A model generated the notes under the pieces. It had not been told where the DNA came from. It did no database searches and saw nothing but the letters and a program-made list of their open reading frames with translations. Shown piece after piece: positions 36,955-46,772 of a DNA stretch of 64,000 bases (position 1 is the stretch's first letter; each line of letters starts with the position of its first letter). The position numbers and the translations under genes were made by a program. Source of the DNA: Zobellia laminariae (GTDB taxonomy: Bacteria > Bacteroidota > Bacteroidia > Flavobacteriales > Flavobacteriaceae). The stretch covers positions 1-64,000 of the forward strand of contig NZ_RCNS01000002.1 in the NCBI RefSeq assembly GCF_009725995.1. Direction: 5' to 3'.

Positions 36955-38646
36955 TCATTTTCTGTAAAAAGTACTGGTCATAGTGTTTGTGTTACCAACA
37001 TTGTCGGTTACTGTAACCTCAAGTTTGCATTCTTTTTTATCAAGAATAACATCGTCAAAATTATAGGTAAGTGTATTGGTCTTTGGCTCATACTCCATAA
37101 GAATCCATTCCCCGTTTATAGTCGCAGAATAGGTGTCTATACCGCTAAGGTCATCGGTAATACGTACGCTGAGGTAATGATAATTATTTAACCACTGTTT
37201 TTCTTTGAAATTTTTAGTTTGAATTTTTGGGGCGATTGTGTCTTTTGATAGAGTATAGGTTCCCAAATTTCTGGTTCTAGTGGTAAACGTTGTACCGCGC
37301 TTATAAGTAGAGGCGTGCGATGGGCGTAATCTACTGTTAAGTCTTGCAATGAACATTTGTTTTTTCTCTGCTTCGGTATATTTTGATACATCAAAAGTAA
37401 TAGTGAAATTCCGGTGAGCGGCTACACGGGAATTGTGTATCCTAACGGTATCGTCATCTTTCTTTAGATCGATATAAAAATCATCATAAAAAGTATTTGA
37501 AGGAAAATATACTTTTGCAGCACCTAAATCGTAATTGTTCGGTTTTTTGGCAATGACATAGTTTTCCGTCTTTTTTTCGTCCTTTTCAACTTTTACAGGT
37601 TCTTTTTTGCCCTCCACAGGTATGATGGCTTTTGTTAGATTACCCGCATAATCTTTTATCAATAATTCTACTTTATAGCTCAGTCCTTCACGAACCACTA
37701 TTTTACCGTCATTTTCAAGTTTGTTATAGATACTTAATCTATTTCCGGGAGCTTTATAAAGCAATTGAATTCGCTGGCGGTATTTGCCATAGTAGTAGTA
37801 ATCTATTAAAGTGTTGATATACCTGGTTTCACCAAAAGAGAAGGACTCCAGGTCATAATCAGTATAAACTTTTCCATTCACCAATTGCTGTACGGAGTAT
37901 AAACCGTTATGGTTGGCGGCAAGATCTTGACGATCATAACCAATAAAACCAAGTCCTATAGTTCCGGTAGCATAAACAGGGTCCGCTAAAAAAGTTCCGT
38001 CTTTTTGTCTAGTAAAATTAATTGCGGTAGTATTTTTATTCTGATTGATTTGCGCATCATCAGATAATGGAAAACCGTATATTTTTTGTAGTGTAGGGTT
38101 TGTAGCATCTCTAACATCAAAACCATAGAGTAGAGGGTTTGTAGGTTTTTCTGAGATACTGCTTCTAATTTCAAAATGAAGGTGCGGTCCGGAAGATCCT
38201 CCAGTGTTTCCGCCGTAGGCGATAATTTCTCCTTTTTCGACTTTTATTTCGGCATATTCAGGAAAATCTTCGACCTCGTATAATTTTTTCTTGTACTGTA
38301 ACTTCTTTACAAATTCTTGAATTTTAGGAGCAAATTTCTGAAGATGCCCGTAAACAGAGGTGTAGCCATTTGGGTGTGCAATGTATAGTACTTTTCCGTA
38401 GCCCCAATGAGAGACTTTAACGCGGGTAACACTACCGTCTGCAATGGCGTAGATAGGCAGTCCTTCACGTTGCTCGGTTTTAATATCAATGCCAGAATGA
38501 AAATGGTTTGAACGCAGTTCGCCAAATGTACCCGCAAGAACTAAGGGAATGTCTACCGGAGATCTAAACGCATCTTGCGGATATTTCTCTTGGGAGGTAC
38601 CAATAGCGGTTATGAATAATAAAAGGGCTACAAAAAGTTTTCTCAT
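36955..38646 (-). CDS. M23 family metallopeptidase
   Basis: 563 aa with a signal peptide (about 1-18). The LytM/M23 domain occupies about 30-165 and has the zinc motifs intact: HFHSGIDIK (H and D ligands), then YGHLQKF and GPHLHFEI. A long C-terminal beta region follows (LYKAPGNRLSIYNK; ITDDLSGIDTYSATINGEWILMEYE), which looks like Ig-type domains. It cleaves peptidoglycan cross-links in the periplasm. It heads the operon with a TonB receptor and a small secreted protein. Confidence 0.93.
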   Translation of the reverse strand: MRKLFVALLLFITAIGTSQEKYPQDAFRSPVDIPLVLAGTFGELRSNHFHSGIDIKTEQREGLPIYAIADGSVTRVKVSHWGYGKVLYIAHPNGYTSVYGHLQKFAPKIQEFVKKLQYKKKLYEVEDFPEYAEIKVEKGEIIAYGGNTGGSSGPHLHFEIRSSISEKPTNPLLYGFDVRDATNPTLQKIYGFPLSDDAQINQNKNTTAINFTRQKDGTFLADPVYATGTIGLGFIGYDRQDLAANHNGLYSVQQLVNGKVYTDYDLESFSFGETRYINTLIDYYYYGKYRQRIQLLYKAPGNRLSIYNKLENDGKIVVREGLSYKVELLIKDYAGNLTKAIIPVEGKKEPVKVEKDEKKTENYVIAKKPNNYDLGAAKVYFPSNTFYDDFYIDLKKDDDTVRIHNSRVAAHRNFTITFDVSKYTEAEKKQMFIARLNSRLRPSHASTYKRGTTFTTRTRNLGTYTLSKDTIAPKIQTKNFKEKQWLNNYHYLSVRITDDLSGIDTYSATINGEWILMEYEPKTNTLTYNFDDVILDKKECKLEVTVTDNVGNTNTMTSTFYRK

Positions 38647-38784
38647 AATTTTTTGGACAGTGATACGAAATTAGCCAAACCGTTTGAATTCTTGAAAATA
38701 TCTAGCACGAAAAATGACACATCTTCTTTAACCAACGTTATTTAAGGCCTTAAAGTATTACTTGAAGAATAATTCAAAAAAGTA

Positions 38785-38815
38785 TTGCTAAGTAAGGGCA
38801 GGTATGTTAACTTTG
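38785..38815 (+). promoter_or_regulatory. Predicted promoter of the coiled-coil/zapA operon
   Basis: TTG at 38785-38787, 20 bases, then TAACTTTG at 38808-38815, matching the Bacteroidota consensus. The start codon is at 38840, giving a leader of about 20 nt. Confidence 0.6.
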
Positions 38816-38839
38816 TGTAAAATGCATTGCGTTTGATTT

Positions 38840-39130
38840 ATGAGTGAATTAGTCAAAGTTGTCGACTCTTTAGAGAATAAAATAAGCAAGCTTTTGCACA
38901 AGTTGGAGGTGCTTCACCAATCCAACACTAGATTGCAAGAGGAGCTTAATGATATTAAAGAGGACAAGGACAAAGTGTTGGATTCCGTTTCTATGTGGGA
39001 AGAGAAATACAACTCGTTGAAGCTCGCAAACTCAATGCTTGGCAGTAATACAAATAAAACCGAAGCTAAGCTTAAAATAAATACATTGATCAGAGAGTTG
39101 GACTATTGCATAGCACAACTTTCGGAATAA
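38840..39130 (+). CDS. Small coiled-coil protein upstream of zapA
   Basis: 96 aa. Residues 5-65 have a strong heptad pattern (VVDSLENKISKLLHKLEVLHQSNTRLQEELNDIKEDK); the C-terminus (KLKINTLIRELDYCIAQL) is a second helix. No signal peptide. The gene precedes zapA by 15 bases under a good promoter. By analogy with ZapA-ZapB pairs it may be a ZapB-like partner in cell division. I infer this only from size, coiled coil and position. Confidence 0.78.
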   Translation: MSELVKVVDSLENKISKLLHKLEVLHQSNTRLQEELNDIKEDKDKVLDSVSMWEEKYNSLKLANSMLGSNTNKTEAKLKINTLIRELDYCIAQLSE

Positions 39131-39145
39131 TGTTCAAAAGATAAA

Positions 39146-39442
39146 ATGTCAGAAAAGCTAAAAATTAAGCTTTCCATAGCAGATAGGGTGTACCCTTTGA
39201 CTATCGATCCAAGCCAAGAAGAAGGCTTGCGAAAGGCAGCGAAGAACATTGAGCAATTGGCAAAAAAGTTTGAACAGAGTTACGCAGTGCGAGATAAACA
39301 AGATGTTTTGGCCATGTGTGCCTTACAATTTGCATCTAAAATAGAGCAACGCGGCATTGATCAGTCCGAAGGAACCCTAAACGCAACTGAACGCCTTAAA
39401 GCGTTAGATGATTTGGTTAGCTCAAAGCTTGGTGTAAAATAA
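39146..39442 (+). CDS. zapA: Cell division protein ZapA
   Basis: 98 aa with the ZapA pattern: KLKIKLSIADRVYPLTIDPSQEEGLRKAAKNIEQLAKKFEQSY at the N-terminus, then the coiled-coil-forming DVLAMCALQFASKIEQ segment. ZapA binds FtsZ and stabilises the Z ring in the cytoplasm. It is followed by the 6S RNA gene, an arrangement also known in gamma-proteobacteria (zapA-ssrS). Confidence 0.92.
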   Translation: MSEKLKIKLSIADRVYPLTIDPSQEEGLRKAAKNIEQLAKKFEQSYAVRDKQDVLAMCALQFASKIEQRGIDQSEGTLNATERLKALDDLVSSKLGVK

Positions 39443-39464
39443 ATACGTTCTTTAAAATACATAA

Positions 39465-39640
39465 GTTACTGCCCACATTGGTATTACCTTTTGACAAACT
39501 CAACATTAATTTTGTTTAAAAAGGGTGAGTTTAGATTGTAAAAGCAGGCCCTACTCGTATAGGGATTCTTGATCAGTCTTGTAGCCCTAAACCTGTTTAT
39601 TGGAGTTTGTACAAAACTTCTCTGATGTGGGCTTTTTTTA
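39465..39640 (+). ncRNA. ssrS: 6S RNA (SsrS)
   Basis: About 175 bases lie between zapA and rny without an ORF. GCCCACAT (39471-39478) pairs exactly with ATGTGGGC (39625-39632), then comes a run of T, as in the closing stem and terminator of 6S RNA. Inside, ACAAACTC (39494-39501) pairs with GAGTTTGT (39603-39610), so the molecule is a long rod with a central open region, the shape that mimics an open promoter and binds RNA polymerase. The position after zapA is a further argument. The 5' end is approximate. Confidence 0.8.
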
Positions 39641-39730
39641 TGAATTTGTTTGAGCAACTGTGGTCGGTACAATATTCTTCATGTACAGCTCTAAGTACTC
39701 AAGCGCGTTCAAACCTAAATTGTTAGATAT

Positions 39731-41299
39731 ATGGATAGTGCAACACTTATAATAGCCGGCATCGTCGGCCTTGCGATTGGATTTGCCATCGCAAAATTCA
39801 TGGAAAAGGGAAAAGCCTCAAAAACTCTTTCCAACGCTAAAAGCGAGGCAAATACGATAATCAGTGCCGCGAAGACTGAAGGCGAAAACATTAAGAAAGA
39901 CAAAATTTTTCAAGCTAAAGAGAAGTTTTTAGAGTTAAAGGCGGAACATGAAAAAGTAATTATTAGCAAGGACAAAAAAATTGGCGAGGCAGAAAAGCGC
40001 ACTCGTGATAAAGAGTCTCAGGTTAGTAACGAATTGGCAAAAAGCAAAAAACTTAACATCCAACTTGATGGTAAGTTAAAAGAAGTTACCCACAAAGAAG
40101 AGTTTCTTGAAAAAAAGCAAAGTGAATTAGAAAAGCTTCACAAAAACCAAGTACAACAACTAGAAGTTATTTCTGGTCTTTCAGCAGATGATGCCAAAGG
40201 GCAATTGATGCAGTCGTTGAAGGAAACGGCCAAGACAGATGCTATGGCCTATATACAAACTACTGTAGAGGAGGCTAAATTAACTGCGCAACAAGAGGCC
40301 AAGAAAATCATTATAAATACAATTCAACGTATAGGAACGGAAGAAGCAGTAGAAAACTGTGTATCTGTTTTTAACTTGGAATCTGATGATGTTAAGGGTA
40401 GAATTATTGGTAGAGAGGGAAGAAACATCCGTGCTTTGGAAGCAGCTACAGGTGTTGAAATTATCGTAGATGATACGCCAGAGGCTATTATTCTTTCTTG
40501 TTTTGATTCTGTCCGTCGTGAAGTTGCAAGGCTTTCTTTACACAAGCTAGTTACGGACGGTAGAATACACCCGGCACGTATAGAGGAAATAGTTAAAAAG
40601 ACAGAGAATCAAATAGAACAAGAAATCGTAGAGGTAGGTAAACGTACCGTTATTGATTTGGGTGTTCATGGTTTGCATCCTGAGTTAGTTCGTGCAGTAG
40701 GCCGAATGAAATACCGTTCTTCTTACGGACAAAACTTATTACAACACTCTAGAGAAGTTGCTAAGTTATGTGGTGTTATGGCAGCAGAGCTTGGGTTGAA
40801 TCCCAAATTGGCCAAACGTGCTGGACTTTTACATGATATAGGTAAAGTTCCTAATACCGAAGCTGAGGTAGAAACGCCACATGCTATTTTAGGTATGCAG
40901 TGGGCTGAGAAATACGGTGAAAAACCAGATGTGTGTAATGCTATTGGTGCTCACCATGATGAAATAGAAATGAAGACACTTATTGCGCCTATCGTTCAGG
41001 TTTGTGATGCTATTAGCGGAGCAAGACCAGGAGCACGTAGACAAGTGTTAGATTCATACATTCAACGTTTAAAAGACCTTGAAGAGGTTGCTTTCAGTTT
41101 TGGGGGGGTTCAAAAGGCCTACGCTATTCAAGCAGGACGTGAGCTAAGGGTAATCGTTGAAAGTGAAAAAGTGAATGACGAGAAAGCGGCTCAGTTGTCT
41201 TTTGAGATTTCACAGAAGATACAGACAGATATGACCTATCCTGGACAAGTAAAGGTTACTGTAATAAGGGAAACCCGTTCAGTAAACGTAGCAAAATAG
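39731..41299 (+). CDS. rny: Ribonuclease Y
   Basis: 522 aa: an N-terminal membrane anchor ([18 protein letters not shown]), a long charged coiled coil (about 30-200), a KH RNA-binding domain (about 205-275, [22 protein letters not shown]) and an HD domain with its metal pair in [10 protein letters not shown] preceded by [11 protein letters not shown]. RNase Y begins mRNA decay at the inner face of the membrane. Single gene with its own terminator, downstream of 6S RNA. Confidence 0.96.
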   Translation: MDSATLIIAGIVGLAIGFAIAKFMEKGKASKTLSNAKSEANTIISAAKTEGENIKKDKIFQAKEKFLELKAEHEKVIISKDKKIGEAEKRTRDKESQVSNELAKSKKLNIQLDGKLKEVTHKEEFLEKKQSELEKLHKNQVQQLEVISGLSADDAKGQLMQSLKETAKTDAMAYIQTTVEEAKLTAQQEAKKIIINTIQRIGTEEAVENCVSVFNLESDDVKGRIIGREGRNIRALEAATGVEIIVDDTPEAIILSCFDSVRREVARLSLHKLVTDGRIHPARIEEIVKKTENQIEQEIVEVGKRTVIDLGVHGLHPELVRAVGRMKYRSSYGQNLLQHSREVAKLCGVMAAELGLNPKLAKRAGLLHDIGKVPNTEAEVETPHAILGMQWAEKYGEKPDVCNAIGAHHDEIEMKTLIAPIVQVCDAISGARPGARRQVLDSYIQRLKDLEEVAFSFGGVQKAYAIQAGRELRVIVESEKVNDEKAAQLSFEISQKIQTDMTYPGQVKVTVIRETRSVNVAK

Positions 41300-41323
41300 A
41301 ATATAATATTCTTGTATAATACA

Positions 41324-41354
41324 AAAGAGCCCCGTACATACGGGGCTCTTTTTA
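41324..41354 (+). terminator. Rho-independent terminator of rny
   Basis: AAAGAGCCCCGTA (41324-41336) pairs with TACGGGGCTCTTT (41339-41351) with inner bases opening as the loop, then T residues. It lies 25 bases after the stop, before a convergent gene. Confidence 0.9.
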
Positions 41355-41371
41355 TTTAGTAGTTGTAACTG

Positions 41372-42853
41372 TTATTTGTGATAAGGACTATCAACCAGTT
41401 TATCTACTTCAAAAGTAGCTTCATAATTCGGCATTTGACCACTCTCCCATAGTTCTTTATCCTTTACGGAATAGTACCATAAAGGCTTTACAAAGCTCTT
41501 TGTCCATTCTTCGGTTCTGGCTATCATTTCTTTTAAACGTTCTGGGTAACGGCCTGCTAGGTTTTTCTTTTCACCTATATCTTTCGTTATGTTATGAAGA
41601 CTCCATGGCTCATTGCCCATTCTTGTAATTTTCCAATCGCCCAATCGTGCGCCCACATCATTGTAGCCTTCACGGTATCGCAAAGAATAAATCAAATCGT
41701 CTTTGTAGGGTTCTGTATTTTGTAATACATCGTCCATGATATTTTTACCATCCAATTTTTTGCCTTCAGGAAGTTTCGCTTTAGCGAGATTCGTAAAAGT
41801 AGGGTAGAAGTCTAGAGAAGAAACAGGAAAATCAAAACGCTGTTCTTTCTTAATTTTCTTGGGCCAATGAAAGAACATTGGTACGCGGTAACCACCTTCC
41901 CAAGTATCGCCTTTAGTTCCTTTTAAAGGGTAGTTACTTGCGCCGTGATCAAAGTTGCCTCCATTGTCGCTTAAGAACACAATCAAGGTATTGTCCAGCT
42001 GGTTCGTTTCCTTTAAAGTCTCTACAATTTTTCCAACACCACGGTCTACGGCATAAACCATGGCAGCGTAGGTTCTTCGGTCTTTATCTTCTATATTGGC
42101 AAACTTGGCCATATCTTCATTCTTAGCTTGAAGCGGAACATGTGGTGCATTGTAGGCTAGGTAAATAAAGAAAGGTTGTTTCTTTTTAGCGGCTATTCTA
42201 ATATCGTTACTCGCCTCGCGAGAAAAGCCATCGGTTATATATTCTGTCTCGTTGGCGGGCTTCCCGTTATGTTCCATCGGAAATACATAATCCCTAATAT
42301 TCTTATTGCCAGATTGCATTTGTGCATCATAGGTCTTGTTATATTCATGTGGGAAGTAGTCGTGACCTCCACCTAAAAAGCCATAGAAATTATCGAACCC
42401 TCTTTTGTTAGGGTGAAATTTTGGAGCTGAGCCTAGGTGCCACTTTCCAATAGCACTGGTATAGTACCCTGCTTTTTGCAACACTTTGGCCATATAAGTT
42501 TCCTCTACTGGAATGCCCATATTATCATCGTCATTCTCACTACTGTTGTGGAGCAAGTTGTATGCTGTACCGGTTAGGTGAGGGTATCTGCCAGTCATTA
42601 TTGCTGATCGGCTTGGACCGCAGAAGGGATGGGCAACATAAGCTGAAGTAAAAATAGAGCCGTTCTTAGCTAACTTGTCAAGTTCCGGTGTTATGATATC
42701 CGTAGAGCCGTTGAAGCCTACATCTGCATAACCGAGGTCGTCACATAAAACAACAAGGATATTAGGACGTGTTTCTTGTGCTAATCCGATGGTCGTCGCA
42801 GACAGGACCGTGGCGAATAGAAACAGTTTGAAATGATTAAAGTGAGTTATCAT
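41372..42853 (-). CDS. Secreted sulfatase of the carrageenan-type locus
   Basis: 493 aa with a signal peptide ending near residue 26 (TIGLAQ). Formylglycine-type S1 sulfatase: metal ligands in LCDDLGYADVG (D38, D39) and the modification site CGPSR (C78, P80, R82) followed by SAIMTGRYP. The C-terminal LVDSPYHK is short. It stands alone with its own copy of the composite upstream element (43006-43075). In the likely homologous Zobellia locus such enzymes remove sulfate from carrageenan oligosaccharides; which sulfate is cut cannot be told here. S1 subfamily not assigned. Confidence 0.9.
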   Translation of the reverse strand: MITHFNHFKLFLFATVLSATTIGLAQETRPNILVVLCDDLGYADVGFNGSTDIITPELDKLAKNGSIFTSAYVAHPFCGPSRSAIMTGRYPHLTGTAYNLLHNSSENDDDNMGIPVEETYMAKVLQKAGYYTSAIGKWHLGSAPKFHPNKRGFDNFYGFLGGGHDYFPHEYNKTYDAQMQSGNKNIRDYVFPMEHNGKPANETEYITDGFSREASNDIRIAAKKKQPFFIYLAYNAPHVPLQAKNEDMAKFANIEDKDRRTYAAMVYAVDRGVGKIVETLKETNQLDNTLIVFLSDNGGNFDHGASNYPLKGTKGDTWEGGYRVPMFFHWPKKIKKEQRFDFPVSSLDFYPTFTNLAKAKLPEGKKLDGKNIMDDVLQNTEPYKDDLIYSLRYREGYNDVGARLGDWKITRMGNEPWSLHNITKDIGEKKNLAGRYPERLKEMIARTEEWTKSFVKPLWYYSVKDKELWESGQMPNYEATFEVDKLVDSPYHK

Positions 42854-43005
42854 AGCTATAAATTTAATTTAGGTTTTTGCAAAGCGATATTTTGAATGTA
42901 TTGTGAGCCGATTCTCCTTTTTCTGAATTGTTAAAGAGATAGGCTATGAATTTTCGGTAGCAAGGTTCATGCCTTTAACAGAATTTTTCAGGATTCCAAG
43001 TATTA

Positions 43006-43075
43006 CAAATAAAGGACTAAAGCAAAAAAATCTTTTTACATGGGTTAACCGCTATTGGCACTATTTTATCTATAT
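43006..43075 (-). promoter_or_regulatory. Composite regulatory element, copy B (sulfatase)
   Basis: Written on the + strand: CAAA at 43006-43009, GGGTTAACCGCTA at 43042-43054, spacer TTGGCACT, then ATTTTATCTATAT at 43063-43075. Repeats start 21 bp apart and the CAAA starts 36 bp from the first repeat, as in copies A, C and D. Copy A also shares TACAAATAAAGG over the CAAA (43004-43015). It serves the sulfatase gene starting at 42853. Confidence 0.68.
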
Positions 43076-43118
43076 GGTACGGTTAGGTCAGTTAGTTGTG
43101 GTTTGTGAGGACGGTCTT

Positions 43119-45107
43119 TTAATCTTTCCAGACAACGGGCATGAATACGGTCATTTCGGCCTGCCCACGATTACTCCATGCAAAATAGGGTACAAGTTGA
43201 GTTTTGTACGGTGTCCATTCGGGTTTTTGAACGGTTCTGTAAATGCCTTCACCTTTATCTTTTCGGGTTAAGACTTCTCCTTCAAGAGTGGTAATTCCAC
43301 CTAAAAAATCGGGTTGATAAGTAGGTTCCAGTTTTTTATTTCCGTTAAAGTAAATATCCAGAATGTCTGTATTTTCAGGCAAATCTGGTGATTCAATGCA
43401 ATATACTATTGGACCACGTTTTATGGCTATTTGGTTGCGTACTTCTTCAATTCTTGGATGACCTTCTACAAATTCAACTTCCATTGGCATATCAAGAACA
43501 AGTACGTCCCCGTTTTTCCAATTGCGTTCAATTTGGGCGAAGCTTCCGGGAGTTAATGAGTTTGTTAGTTTTTCTCCGTTAAGTGTGAGTGTTGCGTTTT
43601 TGGCCCATTTTGGAATTCGTAGACCAATGGTAAAAGCATCTACTTTACATTCTTCGATATTCAATTTTACCGTTCCTTGCCAAGGATATACCGTTTCTTG
43701 CGAAATTTTAATGGGAGAGCCATCCTGTAGCTGCGATACTAAATTATTGGCGCCATAAAGATTTACGGTTACCCCGTTTTCAGAAAGACTATAGGCCCAT
43801 TCCGAAACCGTGGCAATGGTACGTACCAGATTTGGCGGGCAGCAGAAACAGCTTAGATAGGGTTCCCTGTTAGGGGTTTCCGTTACGTTTTCATGCGCAT
43901 GGTAATCTCTAGTGTTGTTTAGCATCCGTAAGGGATTTGCATAAAAATATTCCTTTCCTGTTACGCTAATTCCGGATAGGGCACTATTGTAAAGAACCAG
44001 CTCAACGATATCTGCATATTTTGCTTCGCCATGAAGATTCAACATGCGGTAGCTGAACATGGCATTACAAAGGTTGGCGCAGGTTTCATTATAGGCGGTC
44101 ATATTGGGCATCATGTAGGCATCAATAAAACCCTCTTCTATCATATCACGATTTACCGAAGCGCCATAATGGGCTTGGCCCACGGCACCGGTAATATACA
44201 TTTTTTTGGTCGTTACGTTTTCCCAAAGACGGTCTAGTGCATCAAGCAGCGCTTTTTCTCCTGTTTCTGCATAAACATCTGCAGCACCAGCGTAGTAATA
44301 TAGGGCGAGCACGGCATGGCCTACTGCTTCCGTAGATTCTCGTAAAGGGGTGCGTTCTTGTACCATATCGCCAATAGGGTAACCTTCGGTAGTAGCATGA
44401 TGTTTTACCTCGTATTTCCCACGGTTATCAATAAATTTTTCAGCAAGCTTTAAATATTTCTTATAACCCAGAGTGCGGTACAATTCTACCAAGCCCATTA
44501 TCTGCGTTTGGTTAAAACCAAAGCGACCGTAGTGTTTGGTGTCGGGCATAAAAATAGTGTGCAGTAAATCCGCATGTTTTATGGCGATGTCCAGAAAATT
44601 ACGCTGTCCGGTAACATTAAAATGAATGCAAGCACTTATTAGTAAGTGCCCAGTATTATACATTTCATGGTACTTTCGATTTTCGTATCGGTCTACGCCG
44701 TCTCTGAGTTGAATTTGAGTCTGAAGATATCCGTCACTTTCCTGTGCTTTACCAATTATGGCAATGTACTCATCTAATTCTTTTAATAATTCTTTGTTTT
44801 TGGTGTGAGCGTACACATAGATTTTGGCTTCCATGAATTTATAGAAATCCCCATCATGCCAAAACATGCCTTGGTGTTCCCCTTCTTTTTCACCTGCGGC
44901 TATTTTAAAATTGTTAAGCGCGTGACCTACATCTCCACATAATACATCACCCATATAAGGTACCATGGCATTTGCACAAAGTTCAAATTTATCGGCCCAA
45001 AAACCAGTGGTCCATTGGCAATCGCCAATGTTCATGCTTTTAAGTTGGGTATACGGGCTGTTTGTATTTGCAGGAGTAGCTTGTTTCATCTGTACTGTGT
45101 TATTCAA
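43119..45107 (-). CDS. GH127 family glycosidase without signal peptide
   Basis: 662 aa with no export signal, so probably cytoplasmic. Family GH127 (old DUF1680). The zinc and nucleophile residues are intact: E341 and C343 (NETCANLC), C422 and C423 (SCFCCPPNL). GH127 includes beta-L-arabinofuranosidases and, in carrageenan loci, alpha-1,3-(3,6-anhydro)-D-galactosidases; the neighbours favour the second. It is very similar to the lipoprotein form at 46773 and lies 51 bases after the MFS porter gene, as last gene of the GH127-MFS-GH127 unit. Confidence 0.9.
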   Translation of the reverse strand: MNNTVQMKQATPANTNSPYTQLKSMNIGDCQWTTGFWADKFELCANAMVPYMGDVLCGDVGHALNNFKIAAGEKEGEHQGMFWHDGDFYKFMEAKIYVYAHTKNKELLKELDEYIAIIGKAQESDGYLQTQIQLRDGVDRYENRKYHEMYNTGHLLISACIHFNVTGQRNFLDIAIKHADLLHTIFMPDTKHYGRFGFNQTQIMGLVELYRTLGYKKYLKLAEKFIDNRGKYEVKHHATTEGYPIGDMVQERTPLRESTEAVGHAVLALYYYAGAADVYAETGEKALLDALDRLWENVTTKKMYITGAVGQAHYGASVNRDMIEEGFIDAYMMPNMTAYNETCANLCNAMFSYRMLNLHGEAKYADIVELVLYNSALSGISVTGKEYFYANPLRMLNNTRDYHAHENVTETPNREPYLSCFCCPPNLVRTIATVSEWAYSLSENGVTVNLYGANNLVSQLQDGSPIKISQETVYPWQGTVKLNIEECKVDAFTIGLRIPKWAKNATLTLNGEKLTNSLTPGSFAQIERNWKNGDVLVLDMPMEVEFVEGHPRIEEVRNQIAIKRGPIVYCIESPDLPENTDILDIYFNGNKKLEPTYQPDFLGGITTLEGEVLTRKDKGEGIYRTVQKPEWTPYKTQLVPYFAWSNRGQAEMTVFMPVVWKD

Positions 45108-45158
45108 AAAGAAATCGATTTAAATAAAAAATCTATTTATATGGATGTTGTATATCTA

Positions 45159-46733
45159 TTAGGTTTTCCGTCTTGTGGCTAATGCCAATTGCACTTCTTC
45201 TATGGTCATATTTTTGGTTTCTTTTAAATAGATATAAAGAATAACCAAACCGATACTTACGACAATGGCATAGAATAAGAGTGTTGAGCTGATACCCATG
45301 GTTGCTAATTGCCATGGGAAAAATTTCTGCACCAAGTAACTTACAAAGCTGGTGACCAAAGTGAAAAATGGAATGGCAACACCTCTTAATGAAATAGGGA
45401 AAATCTCTGAAAATAAGACCCACATAACAGGGCCGATGGAAAAATGAAACGCACCAATAAAACTGAGTATGCCTAATAAAATAAGAAGCGCGTTTATATC
45501 GGCCGCTTTCTGTAAAAGTAGACCTGAATAATCTCTGGCATCCGTTTCTCCTAAGGTTTCAATTAACGCCGTTTTAAAACTTATATCACTATCAAAAGGT
45601 ACGTCTACTAGGGCATTCAACCTTTCTGAGTTGGGGATTTCAGACAATTCGGAAACCGCATTCTCACTAATGGCATAGTTGGCGGTTTCAAATCCGTAAT
45701 AGCAAACACCAAGACTTAAAATTATCCAAAGCATACCCCAGATAATCATAGGCCTACGACCTATTCTATCAACTAATAATAAACCTAAGACTGTAAACAC
45801 TACACTGGTAAGTCCAATATAAATGGCCTGCACAAATGCAGCATCTGTTCCTATGCCCAATTGCTCAAATACAGTAGGAGCGTAGAACAGAATGGCATTT
45901 ATACCCGTGGCCTGTTGTGCGATAGCTATGGTCATTGCAATGATCATAGTGACACGCATGGGCTTACCAAAAATTTCTTTTAGTTGAGTAAGCATTGAGC
46001 GGTCTTGATTACTGTTTTCAACACTAGAGCGCATTTGGTTTATTTTGGCCTGAATTTCATTTTCGGGAGTTACTTTTTGTAGCATCCTTATGGCTTCTGG
46101 TTCGCGTCCATTATATAGTAACCAAGCCGGACTTCTGGGAACAAAAAAGAGTAGGACAAACCATAAGAAAGCAAAAATAACTTCAGTACCTAGCATCCAG
46201 CGCCATGTGTTCGTGTCCAGTCCCCATTCTTGAACCCATGGAGCATTTGTGTTAGCCCAACCTAGAATGAGGTAATTTATAAAGTAGGCGGCGGAAAGTC
46301 CTACCACTATATTTATTTGGGTCATGGAAACCAATTTTCCACGCCATTTTGGAGGCGCTATTTCGCCAATATACATGGATGCCAAGGATATAGAACTAAA
46401 AGCCAATCCCCCCATAAACCGAGCTACCAGCAGCGAAGCATAGGATGGAGCCAGTGCAGAAGAGATTGCAGAAAAAAGATACAGGGCCGCAGCAATCATT
46501 AAAGTGGTTCTGCGACCATATTTATTACAAGCATATCCCACAAACACAAGTGCTAAAAGTACCCCCATGGCTGGAGCTCCTACTACTGAACCCAATTCTA
46601 GTTCCGAGAGTGAAAATTCTTGTGTTATAAATTTCACCGTTCCCGATATTAGCGCTGCGTCCAATCCAAAGACAAAACCGCCCATGGCTACAATGGTGGC
46701 ATACTTAAAAGCATTCTGTTTATAGGAACCCAT
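45159..46733 (-). CDS. MFS sugar porter
   Basis: 524 aa, twelve hydrophobic helices. Sugar-porter motifs: GYACNKYGRRTTLM and VDRIGRRPMIIWG after helices 2 and 8, VPRSPAWLLYNGREPEA in the central loop (a variant of PESPRWL) and LKETKNMTIEEV at the end (variant of PETKG). An extra stretch of about 65 residues lies between later helices (AISENAVSELSEIPNSERL...). It should import a mono- or disaccharide by proton symport; between two GH127 genes the likely cargo is anhydrogalactose or a small oligosaccharide. Confidence 0.92.
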   Translation of the reverse strand: MGSYKQNAFKYATIVAMGGFVFGLDAALISGTVKFITQEFSLSELELGSVVGAPAMGVLLALVFVGYACNKYGRRTTLMIAAALYLFSAISSALAPSYASLLVARFMGGLAFSSISLASMYIGEIAPPKWRGKLVSMTQINIVVGLSAAYFINYLILGWANTNAPWVQEWGLDTNTWRWMLGTEVIFAFLWFVLLFFVPRSPAWLLYNGREPEAIRMLQKVTPENEIQAKINQMRSSVENSNQDRSMLTQLKEIFGKPMRVTMIIAMTIAIAQQATGINAILFYAPTVFEQLGIGTDAAFVQAIYIGLTSVVFTVLGLLLVDRIGRRPMIIWGMLWIILSLGVCYYGFETANYAISENAVSELSEIPNSERLNALVDVPFDSDISFKTALIETLGETDARDYSGLLLQKAADINALLILLGILSFIGAFHFSIGPVMWVLFSEIFPISLRGVAIPFFTLVTSFVSYLVQKFFPWQLATMGISSTLLFYAIVVSIGLVILYIYLKETKNMTIEEVQLALATRRKT

Positions 46734-46772
46734 AAATTGTTTAAATTAAGGTGTGGTGAGCTATCATAAATG

